Shown in pieces: positions 38,645 through 47,274 of a stretch of DNA of 54,457 nucleotides. The stretch comes from Acidobacteriota bacterium (GTDB lineage Bacteria; Acidobacteriota; Blastocatellia; RBC074). How positions within the stretch are numbered: the stretch's first letter is position 1; every line of letters begins with the position of its first letter. Under the pieces are notes generated by a model, which saw only the letters and a list, made by a program, of their open reading frames with translations, was not told the origin of the DNA and did no database searches. The translations under genes and the position numbers were made by a program. The stretch is from positions 89,046-143,502 of the forward strand of contig JAFDVI010000009.1 in NCBI GenBank assembly GCA_018269055.1, given 5' to 3'.

Positions 38645-39912
38645 TTGAAGTTCTTTTTGAGCCCTTGCCAGCATTCAAAGTAATCACGCTGCAAGGCTGG
38701 GGTTTCCATTGCAAATTTTGTCGGGCAAATCACCGAGCGCGACTCAAACATGAATGCCAATGTGTTCTCGTATCGTTGCGGCGTCAACTCCGCTTGGCTG
38801 GCCTTTTCAAACGTGTCGGCGTCAGGGCCGTGGCCGGACATGCAATTGTGCAGACTGGCTCCGCCGGGAACGAAGCCGGTTTCTTTGGCGTCGTACTGGC
38901 CGAAGATCAATCCCATATATTCGTTCATCACGTTGCGGTGAAAATACGGAGGCCGGAAGGTGTGTTCGGCTACGACCCAGCGCGAAGGGAAGATGACGAA
39001 ATCGCAATTCGCCGTGCCCGCCGTCTCGCTCGGCGAAGTCAGCACTGTAAAGATCGAAGGATCAGGATGATCGAAGCTGACCGTGTTGATTGTGTTAAAC
39101 CGCGCCAAATCATATTTGTAGGGAGCATAATTGCCGTGCCAGGCGACAACATCGAGCGGCGAATGACCAACTTCGGCTTCCCACAAATTGCCACAAAATT
39201 TGGCGATCAGTTTGAAATTCCCTTCGAGGTCTTCATAAGCCGCGACCGGCGTTTGAAAGTCTCGCGGACTGGCCAAGCCGTTTGCGCCAATCGGCCCCAA
39301 GTCAGGAAGTTTGAACAGCGCCCCATAGTTTTCACAGATGTAGCCACGAGCTTCAGTGCCAGGCAGTTCAACTCGGAACCGTACGCCGCGCGGAATGACA
39401 CAAATCTCGCCGGGAGCGACTTCCAGCACGCCCAGTTCGGTGTGAAACCGAACGCCGCCGAGTTCCGGCACGACCAGCAATTCGCCGTCGGCGTTGTAAA
39501 AGAACCGATCCTGCATCGAACGGTTAGCGGCATAAATGTGAATGCCGATGCCGTCGTTGCCTGCGATCGTCGTCAAACTGTCCACGAAGTCCGTTAGTTC
39601 GGTTGGTAACGGCAGCGGATCCCAGCGGAGTTGGTTTGGCGTCGGAGGAACTTCATTGAACGGCGCGCTTCGGAGCAGGCGGTTGGAAATTTGCCGGAAC
39701 GGTTTGTGCTGAACCGAAGGACGAATGCGATACAGCCACGAACGGCGATTGGCTGTGCGGGGAGCGGTGAAGGCTGTCCCGCTCAATTGTTCGGCGTACA
39801 AACCGAAGGGCGCTTGCTGTGGAGAGTTTTGCCCAATAGGCAATGCACCGGGCAGCGCCTCTGTCGCAAACTCATTGCCGAAACCTGATTGGTATTGAAG
39901 CGTGCTCATCAC
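38641..39912 (-). CDS. hmgA: Homogentisate 1,2-dioxygenase
   Basis: This 423-residue Fe(II) enzyme opens the homogentisate ring to maleylacetoacetate. Recognition is clear from [19 protein letters not shown] at the N-terminus, [28 protein letters not shown] (Fe-ligand Glu region) and [18 protein letters not shown]. It overlaps the nitroreductase-like gene before it and the unknown gene after it by 4 bases each, so the three are translationally linked. I see no maleylacetoacetate isomerase gene in the window; it may lie elsewhere or the isomerisation may be non-enzymatic. Confidence 0.96.
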   Translation of the reverse strand: MMSTLQYQSGFGNEFATEALPGALPIGQNSPQQAPFGLYAEQLSGTAFTAPRTANRRSWLYRIRPSVQHKPFRQISNRLLRSAPFNEVPPTPNQLRWDPLPLPTELTDFVDSLTTIAGNDGIGIHIYAANRSMQDRFFYNADGELLVVPELGGVRFHTELGVLEVAPGEICVIPRGVRFRVELPGTEARGYICENYGALFKLPDLGPIGANGLASPRDFQTPVAAYEDLEGNFKLIAKFCGNLWEAEVGHSPLDVVAWHGNYAPYKYDLARFNTINTVSFDHPDPSIFTVLTSPSETAGTANCDFVIFPSRWVVAEHTFRPPYFHRNVMNEYMGLIFGQYDAKETGFVPGGASLHNCMSGHGPDADTFEKASQAELTPQRYENTLAFMFESRSVICPTKFAMETPALQRDYFECWQGLKKNFK

Positions 39913-40577
39913 AGAAACGTGGCGATTTCTTCTAACGATTTTTTGCCGATGTCGGGCACGACAGCATCTTCCGCCGGGTAGCCGACGACCAGAATCAAAA
40001 ACGGCTTTTCATTTGCGGGTCGTCCCAGAATTTCGGTCAAAAATCCCATCGGACTGGGGGTGTGCGTCAGCGAAACCAAACCGGCGTTGTGAACCGCCGT
40101 GATCAGCATTCCCGTGGCGATGCCCACGGATTCCTGGACGTAATAGTTTTTCACCCGCCGCCCATCGGGCAGCACGCCGTAACTTTGCGCAAACACGACG
40201 ATCAAATACGGCGCGGTTTCCAGAAACGGTTTGTGTTCATCGGTACCGAGCGGCGCCAGCGCGTCGAGCCATTCTTGGGGAGCTTTTCGCGTATAAAACT
40301 CGTGCTCTTCTGCTTCAGCTTCAACGCGAATGCGATGTTTGATCGCCGCATCGTTGACGACAACAAAATGCCAGGGCTGCAAATTCGCGCCGCTCGGAGC
40401 CGTTCCGGCTGCCAGCAGACAATCTTCAATCAGTTCGCGGGGAACTGGACGGTCGGAAAAGTAACGAACCGTGCGGCGGCGCTGCATCTGTTGGCGGAAT
40501 TCCGCCGCGCGGCGCAGCATTTCGTCCGGCTCCAATTCGCGCCAGCTTGTCAGGGGAAGAAACTTCGGATCAGCCAT
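39909..40577 (-). CDS. Iodotyrosine-deiodinase-like flavoprotein (nitroreductase family)
   Basis: This 222-residue FMN protein of the nitroreductase superfamily has the N-terminal [14 protein letters not shown] (33-46) and [13 protein letters not shown] (62-74) flavin-binding segments. E91, Y95 and K116 have the same +4/+21 spacing as E157, Y161 and K182, which bind the amino-acid part of iodotyrosine in human deiodinase. T173 in THTPSP matches the position of human T239. The C-terminus [19 protein letters not shown] is also deiodinase-like. It overlaps hmgA by 4 bases inside the tyrosine operon, suggesting a halotyrosine or related phenol as substrate. A simpler nitroreductase role is not excluded. 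Confidence 0.85.
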   Translation of the reverse strand: MADPKFLPLTSWRELEPDEMLRRAAEFRQQMQRRRTVRYFSDRPVPRELIEDCLLAAGTAPSGANLQPWHFVVVNDAAIKHRIRVEAEAEEHEFYTRKAPQEWLDALAPLGTDEHKPFLETAPYLIVVFAQSYGVLPDGRRVKNYYVQESVGIATGMLITAVHNAGLVSLTHTPSPMGFLTEILGRPANEKPFLILVVGYPAEDAVVPDIGKKSLEEIATFL

Positions 40578-40583
40578 GCTTGT

Positions 40584-40955
40584 TTACTCGGCGACGCGAA
40601 CGTCCGTAATGAAGTATTCCGTTTCGCCAAAACAACTGGTCGGAACGCCCTTGTGCTGTTCGTAATGAATGGCGACGCGTTTGCCCATCGTCTGGTTCAG
40701 TTTGTCGGCGACGGCGTCGCTGCGAACGCTGAAATGGAAAATCTCCGGCAAGCTGCCGGGCATCGAAACCATCGCCATTTCACCTTCCCAGGTTTTGCAG
40801 ACCCAGCCTTTTTTCGACAGCTTCTGGACGTAACCCGAACGTTCGCCACTGGAATAACTGATTTTCAATGCGCTCCAGGTGTAGAGGGCAAATCCACCAA
40901 CAATCACGACGACCAAGGCGACCGCAGCCAAAATAATCTTCTGCTTTTTGCTCAT
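40584..40955 (-). CDS. Membrane-anchored hypothetical protein
   Basis: This 123-residue protein has one N-terminal membrane helix (about residues 7-27) and a soluble domain with GYVQKLSKKGWVCKTWEGE and HYEQHKGVPTSCFGETEYF. Two cysteines, near residues 53 and 108, could form a disulfide outside the cytoplasm. It has an AGGA ribosome site and lies 6 bases before the deiodinase-like gene on the operon strand. No family function is known to me. Confidence 0.65.
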   Translation of the reverse strand: MSKKQKIILAAVALVVVIVGGFALYTWSALKISYSSGERSGYVQKLSKKGWVCKTWEGEMAMVSMPGSLPEIFHFSVRSDAVADKLNQTMGKRVAIHYEQHKGVPTSCFGETEYFITDVRVAE

Positions 40956-41038
40956 ACGAATTCCTCTTGTTTGAATTTGGGGGACTCCTCAAACAGCAGG
41001 GAATCCGGTCGTCATCATATCAGCCATCTGGCCAGCCA

Positions 41039-42130
41039 TCACACCAGATTGCCGCGCCGCTCCTGTTCGCGCTCGATGGCTTCAAACAAGGCTTTGAAGT
41101 TGCCTTTGCCGAAACCTTGCGCGCCTTTGCGCTGGATGATTTCAAAAAACAATGTCGGACGATCTTCGACCGGTTTGGTGAACAGTTGCAGCAAATAACC
41201 TTCTTCGTCGCGGTCAACCAGGATTTTCAACTCGCGCAGCGTAGCGATGTCTTCGTCAATTGCACCGACTCGGTCGCGCAACATTTCGTAATAACTGTCC
41301 GGTACTTCCAGAAATTCCACGCCGTTTGCACGAAGCTGGCGGATTGTTTTGACGATGTCGGTCGTCAGCAATGCAATGTGCTGGACGCCCGCTGCCTGGT
41401 TGAATTCGTTGTATTCTTCGATCTGGCTTTTGCGCAATCCAGGCGCAGGTTCGTTGATCGGGAATTTGATGCTGCGCGATTCGTTGGCCATCACCACGCT
41501 GTTCAAGGCCGTGTATTCGGTCGAAATGTCTTTGTCGTCGAAGGTCATAAACCGTTCCAGCCCCAGCACGCGCTTGTACCATTCCTCCCACACCTGCATT
41601 TGCCCGGCTTCGACATTGGCGACGTAATGATCCAGGCGCAGCAAGCCTGCGTTTCGCCCCGGCGCTTTCGATTCGACAAAATCCGGCATAAACGGCCCGT
41701 TGTAATTCGTCTTTGAGAAAAACGAATGAATCGTGTCGCCGTAAATTTTGACCGCCGACCGTCGCGCCTCGCCGCGCTTGCTTTTGATAGTGTAGGGCGC
41801 AACCGCCGGTTCCGCGCCGCGCCGCAAAGCTTCCTCAAACGCGAAATCGGCGTCGTCTACCTCAAAAGCGATGTCGCGCACGGCGTCTCCGTGCTTCAGC
41901 ACATGCAAACTCGAAGCGTCGCGCGGCGTATACGGCGTCGTCAGCAACAGCCGAAACGTCCCTTGCTGCAAAGCGTACGAACACTGCTCGCGGTTGCCGG
42001 TTTCGAGGCCCGTGTAAGCGATGCGGTCAAAGCCAAAAGCGTTGCGGTAGTAATAATCGGCCTGCTTCGCGTTGCCGACGTAGAATTCAATGTGATGGAC
42101 CTGGCGGATTTTCAGTGGATTGTTGCTCAT
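41039..42130 (-). CDS. hppD: 4-Hydroxyphenylpyruvate dioxygenase
   Basis: This 363-residue Fe(II) enzyme converts 4-hydroxyphenylpyruvate to homogentisate. The iron ligands are H168 (RLDHYVANV), H251 ([11 protein letters not shown]) and E330 (FFEIIQRKG). [18 protein letters not shown] is the family signature. Both vicinal-oxygen-chelate halves are present. The start ATG overlaps the stop of the AlbA_2-like gene by 4 bases, and the ribosome site GGGAGAAGG lies within that gene. It supplies hmgA further down the same transcript. Confidence 0.96.
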   Translation of the reverse strand: MSNNPLKIRQVHHIEFYVGNAKQADYYYRNAFGFDRIAYTGLETGNREQCSYALQQGTFRLLLTTPYTPRDASSLHVLKHGDAVRDIAFEVDDADFAFEEALRRGAEPAVAPYTIKSKRGEARRSAVKIYGDTIHSFFSKTNYNGPFMPDFVESKAPGRNAGLLRLDHYVANVEAGQMQVWEEWYKRVLGLERFMTFDDKDISTEYTALNSVVMANESRSIKFPINEPAPGLRKSQIEEYNEFNQAAGVQHIALLTTDIVKTIRQLRANGVEFLEVPDSYYEMLRDRVGAIDEDIATLRELKILVDRDEEGYLLQLFTKPVEDRPTLFFEIIQRKGAQGFGKGNFKALFEAIEREQERRGNLV

Positions 42131-43362
42131 TGCCTTCTCCCTTCAAGCTCTGTTTCTTGAGATTCAGATCTCAAGATGAAGCATTCTTCTATTTTTTGTA
42201 AAAGCTCGTTACCCATCCCTTCTAGGTTTGCCAACCCTTGGCCATCCGTGTATTGCCTGAAGTAATAGCTGAGTCTGTAGGCCATATCACGATCAACTCC
42301 AAGAACTTCCATAAATACAGAACTTTCCTGATAACAAGGGTCAATCTTTTCCCAAACGTGATCTTCCGATGCGATATGCTTTAGGTTTTTTAGTGATGAA
42401 ACGGACAGGCTAAGACCCGTTGGGTCAGAGATGTTGGCAATTTTAGCGAGATTTTCGTTTAGTTTGTGAACTTCCGATTTCAGATCATCAATGGCTTTTT
42501 TCACTTTTTGCCCATGCTCATAAATCTCTGAATGGGTAACGGCTGAGTTATAGAAATCCTTCAAATCAATATGGAAAGTCTCAGTAATGTACTCGCCAGC
42601 AGATGGATGAAAGTACGTGGCCCGAATCTCAAATTTCGATGCCTTTCCCCCGTTCCCGGCCAGAGACTGCGTATATCCACCATAGTAAAATTTGAACTCT
42701 CTTTGTGGGGATAAGTATTTGATCCCACGTGTAAAAAGATTTTCGCCTCGTTCCACAATCCAAGGCGTAAGTTCGTCAGGTAATTCAAAGCTAACGTCTT
42801 CAGCGGGTTGATCTCCATAATTAGCCACAGTTAAATACACCATTACCCCACTAGAAATATCAACATCAACACTGACTAAAGGAGTGATAATTCTTTGTCT
42901 GCTGCGAGCATCGTTGATTTCGTAGTGCTCCATTGGTACAGACTGAAAGTTGAATCGCTTGTAGTATTTTTTGTCGGGAGCTTGATGTGGCCCTCGGAAG
43001 CTCTTTGGAATTGATACAGCATAGATAGATTTCTCATTTGAAACCGGAATAGGTGCAAGTCTGACTCCATCTAGCCTTGGATTTATTTTGCTGGATATGA
43101 TTTGCTCTAACCACTCTCGTCCATACTTATTGTGGTCAATTCCTTCATCTATTTTTTCTGGGAATTTGTTCGAATCCTCGGTAACTCCATAAATGAGTAA
43201 CCCGCCATCAGAGTTTGCAAATGCTGAGACATCCTTAGCTATCTCGTCTCTTTTGCTATGGTCAATAGCTGGGCTTGCCTTGTAATCGAGATGAATGTTT
43301 TCCTGAACTTTGTTCGTTATTAGCTTTTCGATTTCAACAATGGTAGTTGGTAACTCGATCAT
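42127..43362 (-). CDS. AlbA_2/Schlafen-like domain protein
   Basis: This 411-residue protein has an N-terminal Schlafen/AlbA_2 domain: [10 protein letters not shown] near residue 25, then [21 protein letters not shown], then a [14 protein letters not shown] segment. A beta-rich central domain (residues 165-270) with [15 protein letters not shown] and a helical C-terminal part follow. The codon use is visibly more A+T-rich than the surrounding metabolic genes. The ATG at 43362 has AGGAAG 6 bases before it; another at 43386 lacks one. AlbA_2 proteins occur as regulators and in phage defence. Its stop overlaps the hppD start, which is odd for an accessory gene. Confidence 0.75.
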   Translation of the reverse strand: MIELPTTIVEIEKLITNKVQENIHLDYKASPAIDHSKRDEIAKDVSAFANSDGGLLIYGVTEDSNKFPEKIDEGIDHNKYGREWLEQIISSKINPRLDGVRLAPIPVSNEKSIYAVSIPKSFRGPHQAPDKKYYKRFNFQSVPMEHYEINDARSRQRIITPLVSVDVDISSGVMVYLTVANYGDQPAEDVSFELPDELTPWIVERGENLFTRGIKYLSPQREFKFYYGGYTQSLAGNGGKASKFEIRATYFHPSAGEYITETFHIDLKDFYNSAVTHSEIYEHGQKVKKAIDDLKSEVHKLNENLAKIANISDPTGLSLSVSSLKNLKHIASEDHVWEKIDPCYQESSVFMEVLGVDRDMAYRLSYYFRQYTDGQGLANLEGMGNELLQKIEECFILRSESQETELEGRRQ

Positions 43363-43382
43363 TTCTTGCTTCCTATGAATCT

Positions 43383-43649
43383 TCATTGCCCATGAAGCAC
43401 TCGCTTGACGCTTGCGTTGTCGGCGTCAACGTCAACGATCAAATCGCCTCCACGCCGTCCAACGTAATCCTTCGGCCCGTAATTGATTCGCCAGCAAGCC
43501 TCGCCATTTGTCATCTGAGAAATGGTGATGATGCTTTGCATCACGTCTACTCCTAATTCACTGGCGCGTTTGTTGGCTGCGGCAATCACGCGCGCCAGAG
43601 AAATTGCCAGGTCATCATTCAGAACTTCAGGGTCGAAAACTGTGGTCAT
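43383..43649 (-). CDS. Small hypothetical protein of the accessory block
   Basis: This 88-residue protein has a helical N-terminal half (SLARVIAAANKRASELGVDV). A beta-rich C-terminal half follows with ITISQMTNGEACWRINYGPKDYVGRRGGDLIVDVD. No family is recognised. Its start is 2 bases after the HNH gene stop, so it is expressed with that pair; its end touches the AlbA_2-like gene. It may be the immunity, regulator or partner component of the block. That is conjecture from position. Confidence 0.6.
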   Translation of the reverse strand: MTTVFDPEVLNDDLAISLARVIAAANKRASELGVDVMQSIITISQMTNGEACWRINYGPKDYVGRRGGDLIVDVDADNASVKRVLHGQ

Positions 43650-43651
43650 GA

Positions 43652-44044
43652 TTATTCACTCCTACGTTCGGCCAGACACTCATCAGAATTCATTTGCAGA
43701 AGTTTTACTGTTGTTCGACCTTCCGCTGTTAAACCAACGATCATTTCACTTTCAAAGGCGAAGTGCTCGCCCCAAACTTGCGTTCGCGGATTGAAGAGAA
43801 AAGCGAATTGACCAGTAGCAGGATCGAACGAGCCGAGATCTGTTCCTTTGAACCGATTGCATCGGGCGCAAGCATAAGCAAGATTGTCAGACTCGGTTAG
43901 CCCGCCATGCTTTTCTGCGATGATGTGATCAACTTCATGCGGATAGAATGAAACGCCGCTCGACAGCAAACAGTATTCGCATTGTTCCCAAGCGCGTTCC
44001 TCAACCAAACGACGTAGTGCCGTTGAGATGTAGGTCTCGCTCAT
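43652..44044 (-). CDS. HNH endonuclease
   Basis: This 130-residue HNH nuclease has CEYC near residue 22, EVDHIIAEKHGG with the metal-binding D-H pair (about 37-48), and NLAYACARCNRFKG (54-67), whose CARC completes the zinc-binding set. The following GTDLGSFDPATGQ and TAEGRTTVKLLQMN are shared by a compact HNH family that I know from cyanobacteria and other phyla, usually paired with a small upstream gene like the one here. It overlaps that gene by 4 bases. The DNA target is unknown. Confidence 0.85.
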   Translation of the reverse strand: MSETYISTALRRLVEERAWEQCEYCLLSSGVSFYPHEVDHIIAEKHGGLTESDNLAYACARCNRFKGTDLGSFDPATGQFAFLFNPRTQVWGEHFAFESEMIVGLTAEGRTTVKLLQMNSDECLAERRSE

Positions 44045-44388
44045 GGTTTGCCGGTTAGGAAAGGAAGATTTCGAGTCTTAATCATCACCATCAAATGTTC
44101 AATTCGGTCATATTCATCAAGTTCTGCTTTCTCGGCAGGCGTGATCTCATTGACTCGCTCTTTCGCTACCAACTCTCTGCGACGTTCCATCATTTCTGGC
44201 GTCGGACCGAAAGCCGAAATCTGTTCTGGCGTCGGACGATTGGCGATGAAATCGAGCACATAACGATAGACTTCTGCAGCCAGCGGCGGTTGTTTCAGGC
44301 TTCTAACCAGCAATTCCGTCAATTGATGTTTGTGGTGCTCTAATTGCTCAGAAACATCATCCGGGACTTCGAGTGTAATGGTCGTCAT
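44041..44388 (-). CDS. Antitoxin-like partner of the HNH endonuclease
   Basis: This 115-residue protein starts with TTITLEVPDDVSEQLEHH, a beta-strand/helix start of the kind seen in DNA-binding antitoxins. It then has YRYVLDFIANRPTPEQISAFGPTPEM and a charged ERVNEITPAEKAELDEYDRIEHLM helix. It overlaps the HNH gene by 4 bases. The ATG at 44388 has an upstream GGAGGTAAT site; an earlier start 13 codons up is less likely. The same order, small protein then HNH nuclease, recurs in distant bacteria, which suggests a mobile, functional pair. Confidence 0.7.
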   Translation of the reverse strand: MTTITLEVPDDVSEQLEHHKHQLTELLVRSLKQPPLAAEVYRYVLDFIANRPTPEQISAFGPTPEMMERRRELVAKERVNEITPAEKAELDEYDRIEHLMVMIKTRNLPFLTGKP

Positions 44389-44445
44389 TGAATTACCTCC
44401 GTGCGCCAATTCTGGCACATTAGCCAAACCACCTAAAACAGTTTT

Positions 44446-45363
44446 CTACCAAACCGCCTTCGGCACGCCGACAGGAGCGACCGCCAGATCGCCGGTTCTG
44501 CCAAAGCTGCGAATGAACTTCTGCGTCACTTCTTTCAGGTACGCATACGACGGAATTACGAACAGTAGCGGCTGCATGTCGGAATAATCAAACTTGGTGT
44601 GGAGGACTTCTTCCAAGTTGAAGAGGCGGCGTTCGACTTCGTCGGTGAAGGCGTGTTCCAGTTCACTGAATGAAGACAACAGTCCCGCGCCGAAGGCTTT
44701 GATTTCACCAGCTTCTTCGATCAAGCCGAACTCAACTGTGAACCAGTACAGGCGGCCAAGCTGTTCAAGTTGTTCGTCGCTGGCAATGACGGCGCCTTTG
44801 CCGATGAATTCGGAAAAGTCCGCGAAATCCGGCACGGTGAACATCGGAATGTGGCCGATGGCTTCGTGTACGACATCGGGTTCCGGCGTGTAATCGGGTC
44901 GCGAATGATGCCGGATGTACTGCGTCGAAAGCATCGTTCGTTTGCCCAGCCAGCTCAAAAAGGCGCGGGTTTCCACCAAACCTTCAATCGGAGCCAGCCG
45001 GAAGCCCGAAGCTGACGTCAGCTTGGCGCTCAATTCACTCAATTGCGGAATGCGAAACGGGGAGATTCCCAATTGCTGTTTGGCCTGTAGATACAACGAA
45101 CAGGCGCGGCGCGCGTGAGCCTGTTCGAGTTTGCGGCTGACGTGCCGCCAAACAGCGGTTTCTTCCTTGGTGTATGCCACTTCGGGAATGGTGTGGTTCG
45201 GATCGTGGCGATATTGCCGAGCCAGTTCCGCAATGTAATTGCGTCTGGCTCGATATGTCGGGTCGTGCGCGCCGGGATGATCCAGCGGAAGCGAACTGAT
45301 TTCTTCAACGCCGAGGTCGGCAGTCAGAAAATCTTCGGGAACTTGTGCGGTTGCTGTCGGCAT
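44446..45363 (-). CDS. phhA: Phenylalanine 4-monooxygenase
   Basis: This 305-residue enzyme of the aromatic amino acid hydroxylase family uses Fe(II), a pterin and oxygen to convert phenylalanine to tyrosine. The iron ligands are H166, H171 ([11 protein letters not shown]) and E211 ([11 protein letters not shown]), at the same +5/+45 spacing as H285, H290 and E330 of human phenylalanine hydroxylase. No regulatory ACT domain precedes the catalytic domain. The ATG follows GGAGGT at 7 bases. It feeds the tyrosine pathway below, but four accessory genes separate it from hppD. Confidence 0.93.
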   Translation of the reverse strand: MPTATAQVPEDFLTADLGVEEISSLPLDHPGAHDPTYRARRNYIAELARQYRHDPNHTIPEVAYTKEETAVWRHVSRKLEQAHARRACSLYLQAKQQLGISPFRIPQLSELSAKLTSASGFRLAPIEGLVETRAFLSWLGKRTMLSTQYIRHHSRPDYTPEPDVVHEAIGHIPMFTVPDFADFSEFIGKGAVIASDEQLEQLGRLYWFTVEFGLIEEAGEIKAFGAGLLSSFSELEHAFTDEVERRLFNLEEVLHTKFDYSDMQPLLFVIPSYAYLKEVTQKFIRSFGRTGDLAVAPVGVPKAVW

Positions 45364-45402
45364 TGCTCATACCTCCTTGCCTGCGCGGTTTCGTTCAGAG
45401 TT

Positions 45403-45445
45403 CAAGCTTCAGCTTGAGTGTTTGCTAAGTCAACCTGAAGGTTGA
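45403..45445. repeat. Two palindromes between ilvE and phhA
   Basis: CAAGCT-TC-AGCTTG (45403-45416) and TCAACC-TGAA-GGTTGA (45430-45445) lie side by side in the 98-base gap. They look like dispersed intergenic palindromes. They could also terminate ilvE or mark the phhA promoter region. Confidence 0.5.
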
Positions 45446-45461
45446 ACTCCGAGCGCTTGGC

Positions 45462-46394
45462 TTAACCCACCGCGCCAGCAACGGCTTTTTGCTCAACTGG
45501 ATAGAGCCAGTGTTTGAACTCCGGCTTGCGTCCGGCAACGATGTCAAAAAAGGTCTTTTGAATCTGTTCGGTGATCGGACCGCGCGCGCCGTTGCCTACA
45601 ATTTTGCCGTCCACTTCACGAACGGGCGTGATTTCAATAGCGGTTCCAGTCAAAAACACTTCGTCTGCGCTCAACAGTTCGTGCAATTTCAATGCCCGGA
45701 TTTCGACTTCGTACCCCAGATACCGCGCGATCTGAATTGCTGAATCGCGCGTGATGCCAAGCAGAATCGAAGAGTTTTCGTCATTGGTCAGCACTTTGCC
45801 GTCTTTGATCAGGAAAATGTTTTCGACGGCGCCTTCGGCCAGATTGCCGTTGGCGTCCAGCAAAATGGCTTCGTCAAATCCACGCGCCGCAGCTTCGCGA
45901 ACAGCAAGGATCGAATTCAAATAATTGCCAGTCGCTTTGGCGGTCGTCGGAATCATCGAAGAGTGGAATTTGCGATACGGCGAAACGGTGACGCGCATGC
46001 CATTGGCTTGTTTGTCGCGAAAATCGCTTGGCCATTCCCAAGTCAAAATGTTAATTCCGGTCGGGACAACTGAACGAATGCCCAAGCTGCCCGCGTCGGA
46101 ATACGCTGTCGGGCGAATGTAGCAGTTCTGGAAGCTGTTGCGGCGAATGGTTTCACAAATGGCCTCGTTCAATGCTTCGGGCGAGTAATCAATGGTCAGT
46201 TGGTAGACCTTCGCCGAAGCGTAAAACCGATCCATGTGTTCTTTCAGCCGGAAGATATTGCCGTCGTAGCATCGAATGCCTTCAAAAATGCCCGTGCCGT
46301 AATGAAGCCCGAAGGCCGTGGAATGAATTTTCGCTTCATCGAACGGCAACATTTTGCCGTCCTGCCAAACCCACTTTGTTTTCTCGAAAGACAT
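45462..46394 (-). CDS. ilvE: Branched-chain amino acid aminotransferase
   Basis: This 310-residue PLP enzyme of fold type IV transfers the amino group between branched-chain keto acids and glutamate. [16 protein letters not shown] is near residue 30, the Schiff-base lysine lies in [12 protein letters not shown] near residue 158, and [17 protein letters not shown] is near 255. The start at 46394 has GGGAGGGG before it. It is upstream of phhA on the same strand; it could also take part in aromatic transamination, but that is not shown. Confidence 0.93.
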   Translation of the reverse strand: MSFEKTKWVWQDGKMLPFDEAKIHSTAFGLHYGTGIFEGIRCYDGNIFRLKEHMDRFYASAKVYQLTIDYSPEALNEAICETIRRNSFQNCYIRPTAYSDAGSLGIRSVVPTGINILTWEWPSDFRDKQANGMRVTVSPYRKFHSSMIPTTAKATGNYLNSILAVREAAARGFDEAILLDANGNLAEGAVENIFLIKDGKVLTNDENSSILLGITRDSAIQIARYLGYEVEIRALKLHELLSADEVFLTGTAIEITPVREVDGKIVGNGARGPITEQIQKTFFDIVAGRKPEFKHWLYPVEQKAVAGAVG

Positions 46395-46579
46395 ATTGAC
46401 CCCTCCCTGAATATGAAAATGCGTTGATTGAACAAATATATTCTTGAACCTCAAAAATATAATAGGCTTTGGGGTGAGGGCGAATGAAGATCAGGAGTTC
46501 GATATTCCACCGGGTGCGGCTAACTTCGTTCAATTTCCGCGCGGCTTGGCTTTAGAAATTTAGCTGAGAGGGGTTGAAT

Positions 46580-46606
46580 GCGGTGGAATCGCCATGACTC
46601 CACCGC
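46580..46606 (-). terminator. Hairpin after the cyclophilin gene
   Basis: GCGGTGGA (46580-46587) and TCCACCGC (46599-46606) form an 8-bp stem with an 11-base loop, 12 bases after the cyclophilin stop on its strand. No T-run follows, so termination is only likely. Confidence 0.5.
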
Positions 46607-46617
46607 AAATTGGAATT

Positions 46618-47055
46618 TTAGCCTTCGATGGCGACACTGTTCATCACATCACCGGCGCGAATGGTTTTCACGACATCCATGCCTTCAGTGACCCGGCCAA
46701 AAACCGCATAGTTGCCGTCCAAAAACGCCGCTTGTCCCAGCGTGATGTAAAACTGACAACTGGCGCTGTTGGGATCGGATGAACGAGCCATTGCCACTGC
46801 GCCGGCTTCGCCATGTTTTAGGTTCGGAGTGACTTCGAGCGGGATTTTCTTATCAGAGCTGCCCGTTCCGGTGCCATAAGGGCAACCGCCCTGAATGACG
46901 AAGCCGGGTTCGTAGCGGTGAAATTTCAACCCGTCGTAAAATTTTTTCCCGGCCAATTCAATGAAATTGGCAGTTGTAATCGGCGCCAAGTCCTCATAAA
47001 GAGTGAACTTGATTGTGCCCTTGCTGGTTTCGATAACTGCTGTGCGATTTGCCAT
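46618..47055 (-). CDS. ppiB: Peptidyl-prolyl cis-trans isomerase, cyclophilin type
   Basis: This 145-residue cyclophilin speeds proline isomerisation during folding. The active-site stretch is [16 protein letters not shown] with the catalytic Arg, and [24 protein letters not shown] is near residues 98-121. No signal peptide is present, so it should be cytoplasmic. The short loops make it the minimal bacterial type. Length is a little below the usual 160-170, without loss of the core. Confidence 0.93.
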   Translation of the reverse strand: MANRTAVIETSKGTIKFTLYEDLAPITTANFIELAGKKFYDGLKFHRYEPGFVIQGGCPYGTGTGSSDKKIPLEVTPNLKHGEAGAVAMARSSDPNSASCQFYITLGQAAFLDGNYAVFGRVTEGMDVVKTIRAGDVMNSVAIEG

Positions 47056-47274
47056 GTTGATCGTTCCTTTTGGAAGTTGGTGTTTAATACGGCATTATTG
47101 AATCTGACTTTGGGTGCTTGCAACCGCCCGGGTCAGAATCACTACCGCATTTGAAGAAAATTTGAGAACGATTTCAAACCGGTTTCAGTACGAGTCTTCC
47201 ATCCGTCTGATACGTTCCTGCCGTATCAATTCGGCGGAAATTTAATTCCGCAACTTTCTGGAGGGGGAATCTCA

